Source: Flaccisagitta enflata
Lineage: Eukaryota; Chaetognatha; Sagittoidea; Aphragmophora
Direction of reading: 5' to 3'
Assembly (NCBI GenBank): GCA_965153355.1
Contig: OZ231128.1
Span: forward strand, 9,424,001 to 9,488,000
DNA length: 64,000 nucleotides
Of the stretch, positions 41,269 to 63,279 are shown piece by piece. The notes beneath the pieces were generated by a model that searched no databases, was not told where the DNA came from, and worked only from the letters and a program-made list of their open reading frames with translations. The translations under genes and the position numbers were made by a program. The first letter of the stretch is position 1. Each line of letters starts with the position of its first letter.

Positions 41269-41799
41269 TTCTCCTTATTTCAATTCTTATCTCTTTCCGA
41301 CTTTTTTTGGTTTGTCTATCTTTCTGTCTTCCGTCTAGTTGTCATCCTGGGTTCCTATGCCCATTTGACTGTCACTACATTTTTTTCTAGGTCGTGTTTC
41401 TCTATTTCTCAAATGTGTCAATGTGTGTGTTTTTTCTTTTTTTTTTTTTGGTCGGATTGTCTTTCCCTATATAGTTATCTGTACACTGTCTGTCTATCCG
41501 GCGGACTGTCAAAGGGTTTGTCTGTTTCTATCTGTTTTTGTCAATCGATATCTTACTTCATCTCCCCATCTTTTTCTTTCCTTATCAAATCGTGTCATGT
41601 CTTGGGGCATTTTTTCACTGATTTCTCTAAAAGGATTTTTGCGTGCATCTCCTTCAATTCCATTCTATGTCTCAGAGTTGAGCAGGTTTCTCTCTTTTTT
41701 TCTCTTGTTTTGCCTTGGGCTATGATGAAGACTCACCTTGAAGGAGCCACTGTCTTATCTCAGCCATCCCGATGCATTCTCCATTACTCCTTCCCCTTA

Positions 41800-42043
<244 letters not shown>

Positions 42044-42224
42044 TTTTTTTACATCCTTAAAGCCTCCTCCTGCTCCTCCTCCTTCTCCCCCGCACACACA
42101 TATCACACATCACACACAGCCATATATCGACACGTAATAACTATCGTTTTCGGCTTCCTTTTATGAGTTATGTGACTTTTAAGACTCATTCGAGATCATC
42201 GGATATTCGTTATCGTTCTCAACG

Positions 42225-42350
42225 GTCCGCTTTTGGTGCGGTGCGCGGTCCGCTTTTGGTGCGGTGCGCGGGTCGCTTTTGGCGCGGTGCGCGGGCCGCT
42301 TTTGGCGCTGTGTGCGGTGCGCGGCGTTGTCTTTGGCGCTGCGTCGTTTT
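42225..42350. repeat. ~24-bp tandem repeat, GC-rich
   Basis: Four to five units of gcttttggtgcggtgcgcgg type. Confidence 0.8.
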
Positions 42351-42359
42351 TCGCACTAT

Positions 42360-43735
42360 GCGCCAGATTTAGGATGGAATGTTGCAATAAAATAATGTTT
42401 TTTCAATATTTTCACGTAATGATTACAGGGATAAGAGTAGCTTATTGCAATGAAATTCCAATAAGTTTTACAATTAAATCTTTATGAAAAACATACTGTG
42501 ATAAGATCAAACTCATGAAATTATATCTTTGAAAAAACTTCATTACCATTTCCGATGCATATATACGCAGTTGAACTCCGCATTAAGGGATGCCAAGGGA
42601 TAAACATGTTTCATCGGTTTTATCCGGATATCTGTTATTACCAACATACAAACTGAAAAGAGATAACTTGATGGACCATGATTTTTCTTGGGTCCGTTGT
42701 AGTAGGGTGTCGTTGTCTTTAGACTGTTTACTTTTACTTTTTTAGTCACGTGCACTCATTGTTGGTATAATCAAAAGCATGTCGGATCTCAATTCAAATC
42801 ATCCTGTAGAGAAGATGTATGTGTTCTAGGGTTTTTTCATTAGTTGACATTATTTTCATTGGACATTGCGAAGGGATGTCTAAACAACAAAAAAAAACGT
42901 ACTTTTTTCAAAGCCATCATTGAGATAAATATCACATTCATATGTATGCATCAACTTCACAGCTAGTACAACCTGGAACCACACTAAGACCCAAGAGGCC
43001 GTTCTGAACGACACTGCCCCAGGGCTTCCAAATTTCACCAACAAGGTTTCAAAATGTGAGTAATGGTGATGGTTGTGCTGGTCATGGTGATCACATGGTA
43101 AAGGGGATTTTTTAGTTTGTGTATCATCAGTAAAAATCTGATTTGCGGGAGGCTGCATGAAACATATAACGATAGTGATAACTTTTACATGCGTATAAGT
43201 TGTTCTTTATTACCTTCACAAAATGAAAAATTACGTTTTAGCTTTATTTTCATCTCAAATTGACTGTTTTCAAAATCAACGATAAAACCATGGAGCCGTC
43301 ATCTAAGAGCTGCAATATGCAGATAGTGTCTAGTATCAATGCTGACGTCAATTGCTATTCATTCTCCCTCTATCTTTTTTGTCCCTTTTCTCCTTCGTCT
43401 GCTTTCTCGTCTTTTTTCTCTTTTGGTTATTTCACTCTTAGCCATTTGGCCGTTATGGCACGATATGGCACTCTGTGCCGCGCATGGCCGTTATGGCACG
43501 AAATCCTTCCCTGCGCAAAGCCATATCTCTTACATCGCTGATTTCTCCTGGCCTAGAAAGGCGGTGAAGTACCAACGAGATATTGATTATGTTTAATTGC
43601 TCACTGTGGACCATGACTATCTTACTGTCTTTTTGTCTAACTTCTTGTCTGTCCTTTTTTGGCTTGCTTCTTCTCCAACTTTCCACATATTTTCTTTTTT
43701 TTTCATGCACCAATCATCTCGTTGCATTGGTACAT
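42360..43735 (+). other. Unique AT-rich DNA without a recognised gene
   Basis: Only short open frames. A short duplicated word (ggccgttatggcacga) occurs at about 43450-43500. Confidence 0.6.
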
Positions 43736-44089
43736 AATCTTTTTCATTCTTTCTCTATTTCTTTCTTTCTCTCTTGCTCTCTTTCTTTCTCTCTTTCTCT
43801 CTTTCTCTCTTTCTTTCTTTCTTTCTTTCATTCTTTCTTTCTTTTACTCTTTCTTTCTTTTACTCTCTCTGTCTCTCTTTCCTTCTTTCTTATCTCTCTT
43901 TTTTTCTATTTGATTTGCCTGTCACTCTTGTAATCTGTATCCTGCCTCTGTGAATAATTTCTGTTTTCCCTTCTTTCCCTATACTCTAGCTAAATACATA
44001 TATCTCCCTTTACATCTATTTCTCCTAACAATGAAGATCTGTAGGATTCCTCTCGCTCTCCCCCAGCCCCCAGGCAAACCCAGGCCCCT

Positions 44090-44264
<175 letters not shown>

Positions 44265-44791
44265 GCTCGCTCGCGCGCCCGATTTTTCAATCTCTGTCTC
44301 TGTCTCTGTCACTCTCACTCTTGCCTCCTCTCTCGCCTTATAAATCTGCAACTCCTCGCCAGTGTGTTTGTTTTATGAGACGTGATGCAGAGATTTGCAT
44401 CAGATGGCAGAAAGCATGTCCACCCGATTGGAAAAAAAGGAGAGAAAAAAAAGGAAGAAAAGAAAAAGAAGAAAAAAAAAAGAGAAAGAAAATAAAGAGA
44501 GAAAAAATAGAGATAGAAAAAAGAAAAAAATACCAACAGGAAAGAAAAGAGGAAAGAAACAAAAAAGTAGAGAATAAAAGAAGAAACAGAGAATCGGTCA
44601 TGAAAAAAGAGACAATTTGACCCGTTTGACCTTGGCTGCGTGAATAAGCATTTTTAGATCGTAGCGGAGTCTTTTGTCACATTTGTCAACAGCGCGTGTG
44701 TGGATTTTGAGTGTGCTTTTTTTTTTTTTTTTGTACATTCATGCGCGTGCATGTCTCATGAACGCAATCAATTAATCACATACAACCACAC

Positions 44792-46040
<1,249 letters not shown>

Positions 46041-46210
46041 ATTAGTCGCGGACACGCGACTCTACACCTTGCTATGTCGGTCAGTCAGTAGGTCGGTTCG
46101 TCGGTCCTTCCGTCCGTCGGCCCGTCACATTTTTGAATTCCGAGCGGTTTTTGCATTGCTGCTCCTGCCCAACCGTCTGCGACTGGATTGCCGTGTATCC
46201 GGCCTGGTTC
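46041..46210 (+). mobile_element. Hairpin-headed (TCGCG type) element
   Basis: Head agtcgcggacacgcgact (46044-46061), GTCG/GTCC tract, ctgctcctgccc, complementary word gtctgcgact (46175-46184, one mismatch) and tail gtatccggcctggtt. Confidence 0.8.
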
Positions 46211-46540
46211 ATTTCATCATTACCTGTTATTTTTAAACCTTATATAAAGCCACGTATTGGACCATTGACCCGCCGATCGATCAATCGATCGGCCTGCCCA
46301 CATTTGTCGATTACGCTCTAGATTTTGCATCATAACTACTTTTTATAGAATGTTTGATAATCATCCTACAAAACTACACCTCCTCGGGCTTCCTTGAAGG
46401 CGCCCTGCGAAGGTGAAAAAACTGTCATCATTGTCTGGCTGTCAGGCTGTCACTGTATGAGGGGAGAGACAACCTTTTTCTGACTTGATTTCCTATTTCT
46501 TTTTCCTGTTTCTTTTTTTCTTTCTTCTTATCTGACATTC

Positions 46541-46615
46541 TCAGTCGCGTGCTACGCGACTCTTTAAGTCACTTTGACCGTCGGTCCATCGGTCCGTCCA
46601 TCCATCCGTCTGTCA
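46541..46615 (+). mobile_element. Hairpin-headed (TCGCG type) element head
   Basis: Head agtcgcgtgctacgcgact at 46543-46561 with a GTCC/ATCC tract. A possible tail (cccacccgtccgcgacg) lies at about 46815, just before the GGGCAGCGG element. Confidence 0.65.
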
Positions 46616-46872
46616 CAAAACTTCAACTTTTTTGGAATTCCAGAAGTCGTCAAAATCAATTTGATACTGTGAATGGTGGGGATATGGAAGCGATTGACCT
46701 CTTCCATTTTGGAAGTACTTGTAATTAATTGAACTACAAAATGGAAGCTGAAGCGAAAACGGTGGAAGCGTGCGTGTGGGTTTGGGGGTGTGGATGTGGG
46801 TTGTACGCCCATGCCCACCCGTCCGCGACGATAATGCGACCCCGCGTCATTTGTTTCTAGCTCTCTCTTTTT

Positions 46873-47635
46873 GGGCAGCGGCCCCGAAGGGGACGATGTC
46901 CTGTAGAACACAGGGGACTTTCGTTCGTTTATCCGTCCCCCCCCCTTGGCCTGGCCTGAAATCTGCCCTCTCAGGCCTGAAATCTGACCTTTCAGGCCTG
47001 AAATCTGACCTTTCAGGCCTGGAATCTGCCCTCTCAGGCCTTGAATCTGCCTTCTCAGGTCTGAAATCTACTCTCTCAGGCCTGAAATCTACCCTCTCAG
47101 GCCTAAAATCTACCCTCTCAGGCCTGAAATCTGTCCTCTCAGGCCTGAAATCTGCCCTCTCAGGCGTGAAATCTGACCTTTCAGGCGTGAAATCTGACCT
47201 TTCAGGCCTGAAATCTGCCCTCTGAGGCCTTGAATCTGCCTTCTCAGGTCTGAAATCTATCCTATCAGGCCTGAAATCTACCCTCTCAGGCCTAAAATCT
47301 ACCCTCTCAGGCCTGAAATCTGTCCTCTCAGGCCTGAAATCTGCCCTCTCAGGCCTGAAATCTGCCCTCTCAGGCCTGAAATCTGCCCTCTCAGGCCTGA
47401 AATCTGCCCTCTCAGGCCTGAAATCTGCCCTCTCAGGCCTGAAATCTGCCCTCTCAGAGTTTGAATCTGAATAGGCAGATTTCAGGCCTGAGAGGGCAGA
47501 TTTCAGCACTGTGAGGGCCTGGGGGGGAGGGATGGACAAACGACAAACAAGCTGCCCTGCTTCCTCTCACTATAATTCACAATCATGCAAAGCAGGGCAA
47601 CGGGTATCGCTGACCACATATTGCCCTTGGGCGAC
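46873..47635 (+). mobile_element. GGGCAGCGG-family element, copy 4, with a long 21-bp minisatellite
   Basis: It opens with GGGCAGCGGCCCCGAAGGGG and ends CCCTTGGGCGACCTG, enclosing the tandem array 46935-47460. Confidence 0.75.
46935..47460. repeat. 21-bp minisatellite, about 24 units
   Basis: The unit is ggcctgaaatctgccctct plus ca, with variants. Because 21 is a multiple of three and the units lack stops, both strands stay open; the minus strand reads a heptad of ADFRPER type for about 230 codons. No other evidence of coding was seen. Confidence 0.9.
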
Positions 47636-47697
47636 CTGTTTTCTTATTTCTCTATTGTCATTGGTGTCGACTCAAAGACTTAGTCACTCCCGGGAAG

Positions 47698-47904
47698 AAA
47701 AAAACAAGGCTGGATACACTGCTACCCCAGTCGCCTGCGGGTGGGCAGGGGCCATGTTTGAGGTCACTTGATCATTTTGGTAGGAGCTGTGAGGCCAAAG
47801 ACCGCTAAAAAAAAAACAAAAAACAACAAGAAAGTAAAGTGTGATGGAACAGACCGACGGACCGACAAAGCTGGATGTAGAGTCGCGTAGCAAGCAAACT
47901 TAAA
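47698..47904 (-). mobile_element. Hairpin-headed element, reverse orientation, degenerate head
   Basis: Tail aaacaaggctggata, gcaggggcca, aaagtaaagtgtga and a GACC tract. The head (agtcgcgtagcaagcaaact, 47881-47900) no longer pairs fully. Confidence 0.7.
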
Positions 47905-48064
47905 AGAGGATAGAAAAATCCTCTTATCGTCACTTGGTTGATCCTCGTTACCTCATCTTCAGATTAACTTGTCAAAAACTGATCACCTGTCCAATTCTGC
48001 TCCGACCATGCCCTTTTTCTCTCGGAGAGATTTTCTTAAAATCTAAGAATACAAAAAAGAAAAA

Positions 48065-48116
48065 ATGAAAAAAGAAAGGAAGAAAGAAAGAAAAAGAAAG
48101 AAAGAAAGAAAAAAAA

Positions 48117-48147
<31 letters not shown>

Positions 48148-48237
48148 GAACAAACAAACAAACAAACAAACAAACAAACAAACAAACAAACAAACAAACA
48201 AACAAACAAACAAACTAACAAACAAACAGAGATTGAT

Positions 48238-48336
<99 letters not shown>

Positions 48337-48337
48337 A

Positions 48338-48409
<72 letters not shown>

Positions 48410-48413
48410 ATGA

Positions 48414-48449
<36 letters not shown>

Positions 48450-48485
48450 AAAGAAAGAGAAAAAATGAAAAAATGAAAAAAAGAC

Positions 48486-48548
<63 letters not shown>
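48065..48548. repeat. (GAAA)n with embedded (CAAA)n
   Basis: GAAA tracts flank an ACAAACAA block at 48148-48230. Confidence 0.95.
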
Positions 48549-48787
48549 AAATCCTTGGAAAAGAAAACAGTTACAAAGAAAATTCTTTTTAATCCAGATT
48601 TGCGACCAAATACAACAAATCAGATCGTCTTATCGTCTCTCGAAAAAAAATTTTTCTCACTTTAATACTTGTCTCGAAATGAAATTAGAAAAGTTGAGAC
48701 TGGAGACTTTAAGACGAATTGGATTCTCTCCATGACGTCTTCAGGTCTCTCTCAAGCAGGGCGTCGACCGCCGATGCTACGCCCATA

Positions 48788-49227
<440 letters not shown>

Positions 49228-49234
49228 AATGACG

Positions 49235-49390
49235 AATGACGACGACAGTCTGAAGGACGATGACCGCAACGACGATACCGAAAAAGACGACGATGACGAC
49301 AATGACGACGACAATGACGAGGGTGATGACGACGAGGATGATGACGACGACGAGGATGATGACGACGATGACGATGACGACGACGATGAC
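49235..49390. repeat. GACGAT/GACGAC trinucleotide array
   Basis: Acidic-looking frame of only about 65 codons; not supported as a gene. Confidence 0.9.
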
Positions 49391-49527
49391 GTAGCGTCCG
49401 AGTCCCGCGGGTGGCCGAGACACGCGTAGACGTAGAATATCCCAGAGATGTTTTTGCGTCGCCAATCGTGGACAACAAATAACGCAATTTCCTTTTAAAT
49501 TCATTCGCACCTTTAATGTAGTCTTTC

Positions 49528-49542
49528 TTTCTTTCTTTTTTT

Positions 49543-49614
<72 letters not shown>

Positions 49615-49635
49615 TTTTTTCTTTCTTTCTTTCTT

Positions 49636-49670
<35 letters not shown>
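49528..49670. repeat. (TTTC)n then (TC)n
   Basis: About 140 bases. Confidence 0.95.
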
Positions 49671-49672
<2 letters not shown>

Positions 49673-50407
49673 ACACTCCTGAATATTCAAGACATCAAGT
49701 AAAAAAAAAGTCTTTTTTTTCGTTATTGAATGCATTTTAGCTTCTCTGCTTTATTTTTTTCTGTCCGTGCTGTCAGCATATAATTTCGACTTTTGTCATT
49801 GATGAGGAAAAAAGAAACCTCAACAACATTAACATTAGCGTCATCTTGGGGAAAGGGATTTGACTCCCTAGTAAAATCCATATCGTCCTTTCGTACGTGT
49901 GTTTTTCGCTTGTACAATAAACGCCATTCAATTTAAAATTGGTAAATTCAATATGTTAGACAGGACATGTTACTAAACCTTTCCCTTTCTCGCTTTCTTT
50001 TCACACGCAGCAGATGTAAACAAACGTTAAAAACACAAAAGGAACGAATGCCACTTTTCATATAAAAAGATCCAATAATATTCTCAATCAACATCATGTA
50101 ACCCTCCAAACATTCAAACGCGATTAAATGCAGTCTCCTTTCTGGCACGTAAATACATCCTGATTTTGACGATGTAAACAAATTCAGTCAAATATATACT
50201 GGATGCCCGTTGATGATAACATCACATATCCACTCATGATCATGTTATTCGGAGGTCCATACGGGCACCGAAACGGAAGAAAAAATCATCGTCGAAGATT
50301 TGTAACTCTCTGACTCAACTGCGTTGAAACCGTATAAGGAAGAAAAAGTATTCTTCTTCCTCATGTGTAAACGCGATCAAAAAGAAAACTCACTTGCGGG
50401 TGAATGA
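49671..50407 (+). other. AT-rich stretch upstream of the PDZRN-like exon
   Basis: No RING, TRAF zinc finger or PDZ1 coding sequence and no convincing promoter was seen. Confidence 0.6.
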
Positions 50408-50527
50408 ATAAAAAATATAAAACAGAACATAGAAATATCAGTAAAGAAAGGACGGAATATTTTCAACAAAAAAAAAACCTCTTGGACAGCTTATATATGT
50501 CATCAAGGACAAATCAACACCAACGAC

Positions 50528-57833
<7,306 letters not shown>

Positions 57834-57839
57834 AAATAA

Positions 57840-57960
57840 AAAAACGACATGTATATTGATGAAGACGACATTGACGACGACGACGATGAGAACGACGACG
57901 ATGACGACAATGACGACGATGACGACGACGACGAAAACCTTCACAACACAGAAAGAGAAA
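57840..57960. repeat. GACGAC/GATGAC trinucleotide array in the 3' flank of the PDZRN-like gene
   Basis: Begins just after the stop codon and probably lies in the 3' UTR. Confidence 0.85.
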
Positions 57961-57964
57961 TAAA
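57959..57964 (+). terminator. Candidate poly(A) signal of the PDZRN-like gene
   Basis: An AATAAA lies about 125 bases past the stop codon, after a GAC-rich stretch. A second AATAAA at 57835 is only two bases past the stop and is less likely. Confidence 0.35.
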
Positions 57965-58770
57965 TGTACAACAAACACATCGATAGCAATACAAGAACAA
58001 CAGCAGCAATGGCCAATATACTGTCATATTAAATTTCGAAAAGGGAGATTTAAAGGGCTCTAAAGAACTTACATGAATCGTCATCATTTTTTTTCAAGAG
58101 AGGCGAATAGATATTGAACAAAACATAGCGTTTCAACCCAAACGTTCTGAGCATTTCTAATGTTCAATATAGATATAACATAATCGATATCCGTCCCTTT
58201 TTAAAAGAAATTCCCTTTTTTATGTACACCATCTTATCAATGTTTGTTATCATGTAAGGCTATTAAAACGAAACGATTAAATAATTCATCAGGAATCTGT
58301 TATGAACGTCAACATATCCTCCTTTATGAAACAATGAGTAGATAATCCACAGCATGAACGACTTCGGTACGACGAAGAAAAGAGGGCATTGATAGAAAAA
58401 AAAGGGAAAAAAAGGATAAACATACAACACCATATGACTATTAGGCTTAATGATGTATTAGAAACAAACAATGACTGTTCTTACGTTTGTTTTACTTTTA
58501 GCTAATTGTCCATTCATGTAGTAAACTTCTTCTTTCCCATTTGTGTTGTCGCTTTCCCATTTCTCCCAAATTCCTCTTTAATGTTTTTCTCCACCACATT
58601 TTGTCTTATTTATTGAAACTTTCTTCCTCCTGTGTCTCCTTATTACAAATTTTGCTCTTGCAATCTCTCTCTCTCTGTTTTTCTCACCCCAAATAAAACA
58701 AAAAAAGTAGTCCACAAAAAGATGTTTTTTTTTTTTAAAGTTGAACAGTAAATTCTTAACGAGTCACTGG
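57965..58770 (+). other. AT-rich stretch without a recognised gene
   Basis: Only short open frames and homopolymer runs. Confidence 0.6.
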
Positions 58771-58772
58771 AT

Positions 58773-58773
<1 letters not shown>

Positions 58774-58807
<34 letters not shown>

Positions 58808-58824
58808 TTTCTCTCTCTCTTTTT

Positions 58825-58913
<89 letters not shown>
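58774..58913. repeat. (TC)n microsatellite
   Basis: TC with TTTC interruptions. Confidence 0.95.
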
Positions 58914-58915
<2 letters not shown>

Positions 58916-59443
58916 AATTCTTGTTCTCCCATGAAGTGAGACTTGATTGCTAGATACATTTTCAATACTATAAGTATAACAGATTCTTAAGAGACTAAAG
59001 CATTGATTTAAATACATAAGTTTTGACGGATTATTCAGATATTCCTTTACGTACAGTTTTATTCCTGATATTATTTTATCAATGACAGATCAGGAGATGC
59101 ATCTAAGAACTCACCCCCATTTTCTCTAAATTTGAAGATGAATTCACAAAGAAGAAAAACGTCACAATACTAACTCTGTCTCTGTCACTGTCACTGTCTC
59201 AACCTCACTCTCTGTCTCTGTCTCTATCTCTGTCTCTGTCTCTGTCTATCTTCCTGTTGCTCTGAGGCGCGGCGTTAAAATTGATTGCCGTTGTCATGGA
59301 AACCGGTCTGAGCCTCTTACTGCCTCTTACTGCCTGAAGCCTGAAGCCTGAAGCATCATTAGTCACAAACAAAATTTGCGAGGAGCCAAAATATCAGATG
59401 GAGAGAAAGACTGTGGAATGCAAATTGAGAGATGGAGAGATAG

Positions 59444-59479
<36 letters not shown>

Positions 59480-59924
59480 AGATAGATAGACAAATAACGG
59501 ATACAGACTTACACGAAGGAATGCAATAGTGATAAGACTAGGGCAGACGCTCTGATAAAATAAGAGTGCTGACAGACAAAAATGTAAGACAGGTATTCTC
59601 ATTAGGTTCCAGGACCCAGAACACAGTACCCTGAAATCAAATTTCCAAAACTTCAGACGGTTTAGATGATGCCAGATGCTTTATTGAAAAATTCATCATT
59701 TTTTGCTCAAAGTCTATGACAACAAAAAAAGAGAGAATATAGTTCCTGATGGACGATTGCAGATAGTTGAGATGTGAGTGCAGTTTTGTACAAAATCATA
59801 TTAGAAAATGTCATGTTATATACATGAAATTAAAATCACTATGAATTTGTTTATCGATCTTTGTTTACAAATTTACATTCACTAAAAACCAGTCCAACAA
59901 AATTACATGATTGCATATTTTCAT

Positions 59925-60078
59925 AGTTAGATGATTACATAATTACGTAATTACATAATTACATAATTACATAATCACATAATTACATAATTACATAATT
60001 ACATAATTACATAATTACATAATAACATAATCATATAATTACATAATTTCATATTTACATAATTACATAATTACATAA
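59925..60078. repeat. 8-bp ATAATTAC tandem repeat
   Basis: About nineteen units, with the word TTACATAA prominent. Confidence 0.9.
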
Positions 60079-60454
60079 AAGTGAATGGCTGACAACGGAG
60101 TGACTTATACACAGTAAGGTGCAAGTGATTCTTTTCAATGTGCTTCCAATTTACAAAGAGACAACTATCTGATCTTCGCGAAAGGAGAATTTAATCGTTT
60201 TTGTTCTTTCTTGTTCTCAATTCTCCTCTTTCTTCTCGACTGGGCCCTTTTACTCCTTTCTTCTCTCCTTTCCTTTCTCCTTTCCTCTCTCCTTTCTTCT
60301 CTCCTTTCCCCTTCTCTTCTCTTCCACCGTTTCATAGTTTCTGCCTCCGTTGTATGCTTTTCCAAATTCTGTACCTTTTGAGAGACAGACAAGGCAGCGG
60401 GGGCTGAGAGAGAGATAGCATGAGAAATAGACAGGGAGTGGCCCACAGACAGAG

Positions 60455-60664
<210 letters not shown>

Positions 60665-61124
60665 CAGACAGAGAGAGAAAGAGACAGAGAAAAACAGAGA
60701 GGAGGAGAAAGAGATAAGCCGGGTAGATTAAATGCAAAATCATTGGACTATTTTTCCTAGAAACAGGTTCATATATCGACGAATGTTTATGTATCTAGAA
60801 AAATAATTCTCTTATTTGCATGTTTCACTGAAAGCAGATGCAATTTGTTTCGTTTATATATTTTCATGCAATTTAAAAAGGATCGAGTTGGTATGAAAAC
60901 AGGCAAGAAAACAAAACAACAAAACAAAAAACAAAACAAGACTAAAAATCTTTGAAAATGAACATAACACAAAGTTTGGTGGATTTGAGGCAGTTATTCA
61001 TTGGAGAAAAGCGACAAGATTTATGAGTTGATGATCTCATGGGATTGTTGAAACCATCTTGTTGCTTCTAGGCATACTAATCTAGAGCGAGGATTACGAT
61101 TTGCTTACGCTTCAATGTCACTTC

Positions 61125-61345
61125 ACTTTCTCCAACTCCACCCCTCTTCCCCCTCCACCCTTTCCCCCTCCATCCCTCTGCCCCTTCCCACTCCACATTG
61201 TTCATCCCCTTTCTCTTCCTCTCACACCTGCCCTCATCTCCCCCTCTCAGCTTCCTCCTCTCTCCAACTCCACCCCTTCCCCCTCCACATCGTTCATCCC
61301 CTTTCTCTTCCTCTCACTCCTACCCTCATCCCCCCTCCTCTCAGC
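61125..61345. repeat. ~130-bp direct duplication, pyrimidine-rich
   Basis: The words ctccaactccacccc, catcccctttctcttcctct and ccctcatc recur with a spacing of about 130 bases. Confidence 0.7.
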
Positions 61346-61639
61346 ATCCTCCTCTTTCCTTACTCATCCATAGACTCCCCTCAAAGAGCCCTAACCCTTT
61401 CTTCGACATTTAAACCCTAGGAGCTTTCTGCTATCTTCCTCTCTTTCTCTCGTATTGCTCAAGTCAAGAGCGAGAGAGACAGAGACAGAAACAGAAAAGA
61501 GCAAATCTTTGGCATGATCAATGACCTGTTCTTCCCTTCTTTCCACTTTTGTTGCTCATATAAATGCTCACTTTTCAAAGGCCCGTTTTCGCCATAAACT
61601 TTGTTGTCACCGTTTGGCAAACCCTCTCCCACCCATGCC

Positions 61640-62500
61640 CCACATGCATTTTCGGCTACATACAAACCCCATTCCCAATCACCCATTTCTGAGTGATTTC
61701 TCCCATTCACACTCCACCATTTCTCCCATTCACGATCACTCATTCTCCCATTTCCAATCATCCATTTCTCCCATTCCCAATTTCTCGTTTCTCTCATTCC
61801 AAATCACTTATTTCTTCCATTCCCAATCATAAAATTCTCCTATTCTCAATCACAAAATTTCCCCACTTCCAATTACTCATTTCTCCCATTCCCAATCACT
61901 CATTTCTCCCATTCCCAATAGCTCATTTCTCCCATTCCCAATCACCCATTTCTCCCATTCCCAATAGCTCATTTCTCTTATTCCTAATCACCCATTTCTC
62001 CCATTCCCAATCACTCATTTCTCCCATTCCCAATCACTCTTTTCTCCCATTCCCAATAGCTCATTTCTCTCATTCCTAATCGCCCATTTCTCCCATTCAC
62101 AATCGCCCATTTCTCCCATTCTCAATCACCCATTATTTCCATTCTCTATTATCTATTTCTCCCTTTCCCAATCACCCATTTCAGCCATTTCTAATTACAA
62201 AATTCTCCCATTCACAATTGCCCATTTTTCCCATTCCCAATCACCCATTTCTCCCATTCCCAATCACTCATTTTTCCCATTCCCAATCACTCATTTATCT
62301 CATCCACGATCGCCCATTTCTCCCATTCCCAATCACTCATTTCTCCCATTCCCAATCACCCATTTTTCCCATTCCCAATAGCTCATTTCTCTCATTCCCA
62401 ATCACCCATTTTTCCCATTCTCTATCTTCTATTTCTCCCTTCCCCAATCACCCACTTCACCCATTTCTAATTACAAAATTCTCCCATTCACAATCACTCT
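61640..62500. repeat. ~22-bp minisatellite, about 850 bases
   Basis: The unit is tcccattcccaatcacccat plus ttc, with many variants. The frames through it (ISPIPNHSFLPFPI type) reflect the repeat only. Confidence 0.9.
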
Positions 62501-62593
62501 TCAACTACGTACTTTTTTCTTACTCTTTCCGTTTCACTCTCTCTCTCTCTCTCTTTCTAGTTCTGTTAGATAGAGGAAAAGAGAGAAAAGAAG

Positions 62594-62594
<1 letters not shown>

Positions 62595-62687
<93 letters not shown>
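62595..62687. repeat. (GA)n microsatellite
   Basis: About 90 pure bases. Confidence 0.95.
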
Positions 62688-62928
62688 ACAAGCCCGAATG
62701 CCGATACGCGGCATTTTTATGGGTTATCAGATGTTTCACTCTTTCACTCATTTGTCATGTCTTGAAGGCAACAAATGCCATTAGTCATGTCCTGAAGGCC
62801 ACAAATAAGGAAAACCTCAACCGAATACAAATGCACCAGACAAGAATGAGTTATCGCTCTGCTCAAGAGTTTTCCTTCCTCCCTCTTCTGCTTCTTATCA
62901 ACAGCTCTTTGGCCTCTTTAAACTGGTA

Positions 62929-63107
62929 CAGTTACACCCCGCTATAACGGATCCAAGAGTAAAGGAAATCTGTTTATAAAGAATTTTAAAATTTCAATAT
63001 TTTAAGGTATTTCATTTTTATTTCTTGTCTAGGCAATAATTGAAATTGGTTTATCACAGATCAAATTTGTTCGTTTTTTGGCATCCATTATCGCAGGGGT
63101 TCAACTG
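62929..63107. mobile_element. 179-bp Tc1/mariner-type MITE
   Basis: It starts CAGTTACACCCC and ends GGGGTTCAACTG, flanked by TA on both sides. The terminal 25 bases are imperfectly complementary. Confidence 0.8.
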
Positions 63108-63279
63108 TATTTTCATGTTGATGCACTCGCGGTTGCATTATTATTACCTAAAGCTAGCAGGAAGTCAAGAGGGCATACTCGCTGAGATGAGCTAGTAAGT
63201 GATTGTTGCATAAAATTCATTAAACTATGTTCCAAATCGAAATAATCTCAACTAGAATATAAAGTAAATCTAAAAATTA

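Noticed and set aside
46935-47460. CRISPR-like array
   Set aside because: Units are contiguous without unique spacers, and the setting is animal nuclear DNA.
61693-62598. Proline/phenylalanine-rich frames in the 22-bp minisatellite
   Set aside because: The apparent peptide repeat follows the DNA unit, drifts between frames and has no start context or homology.
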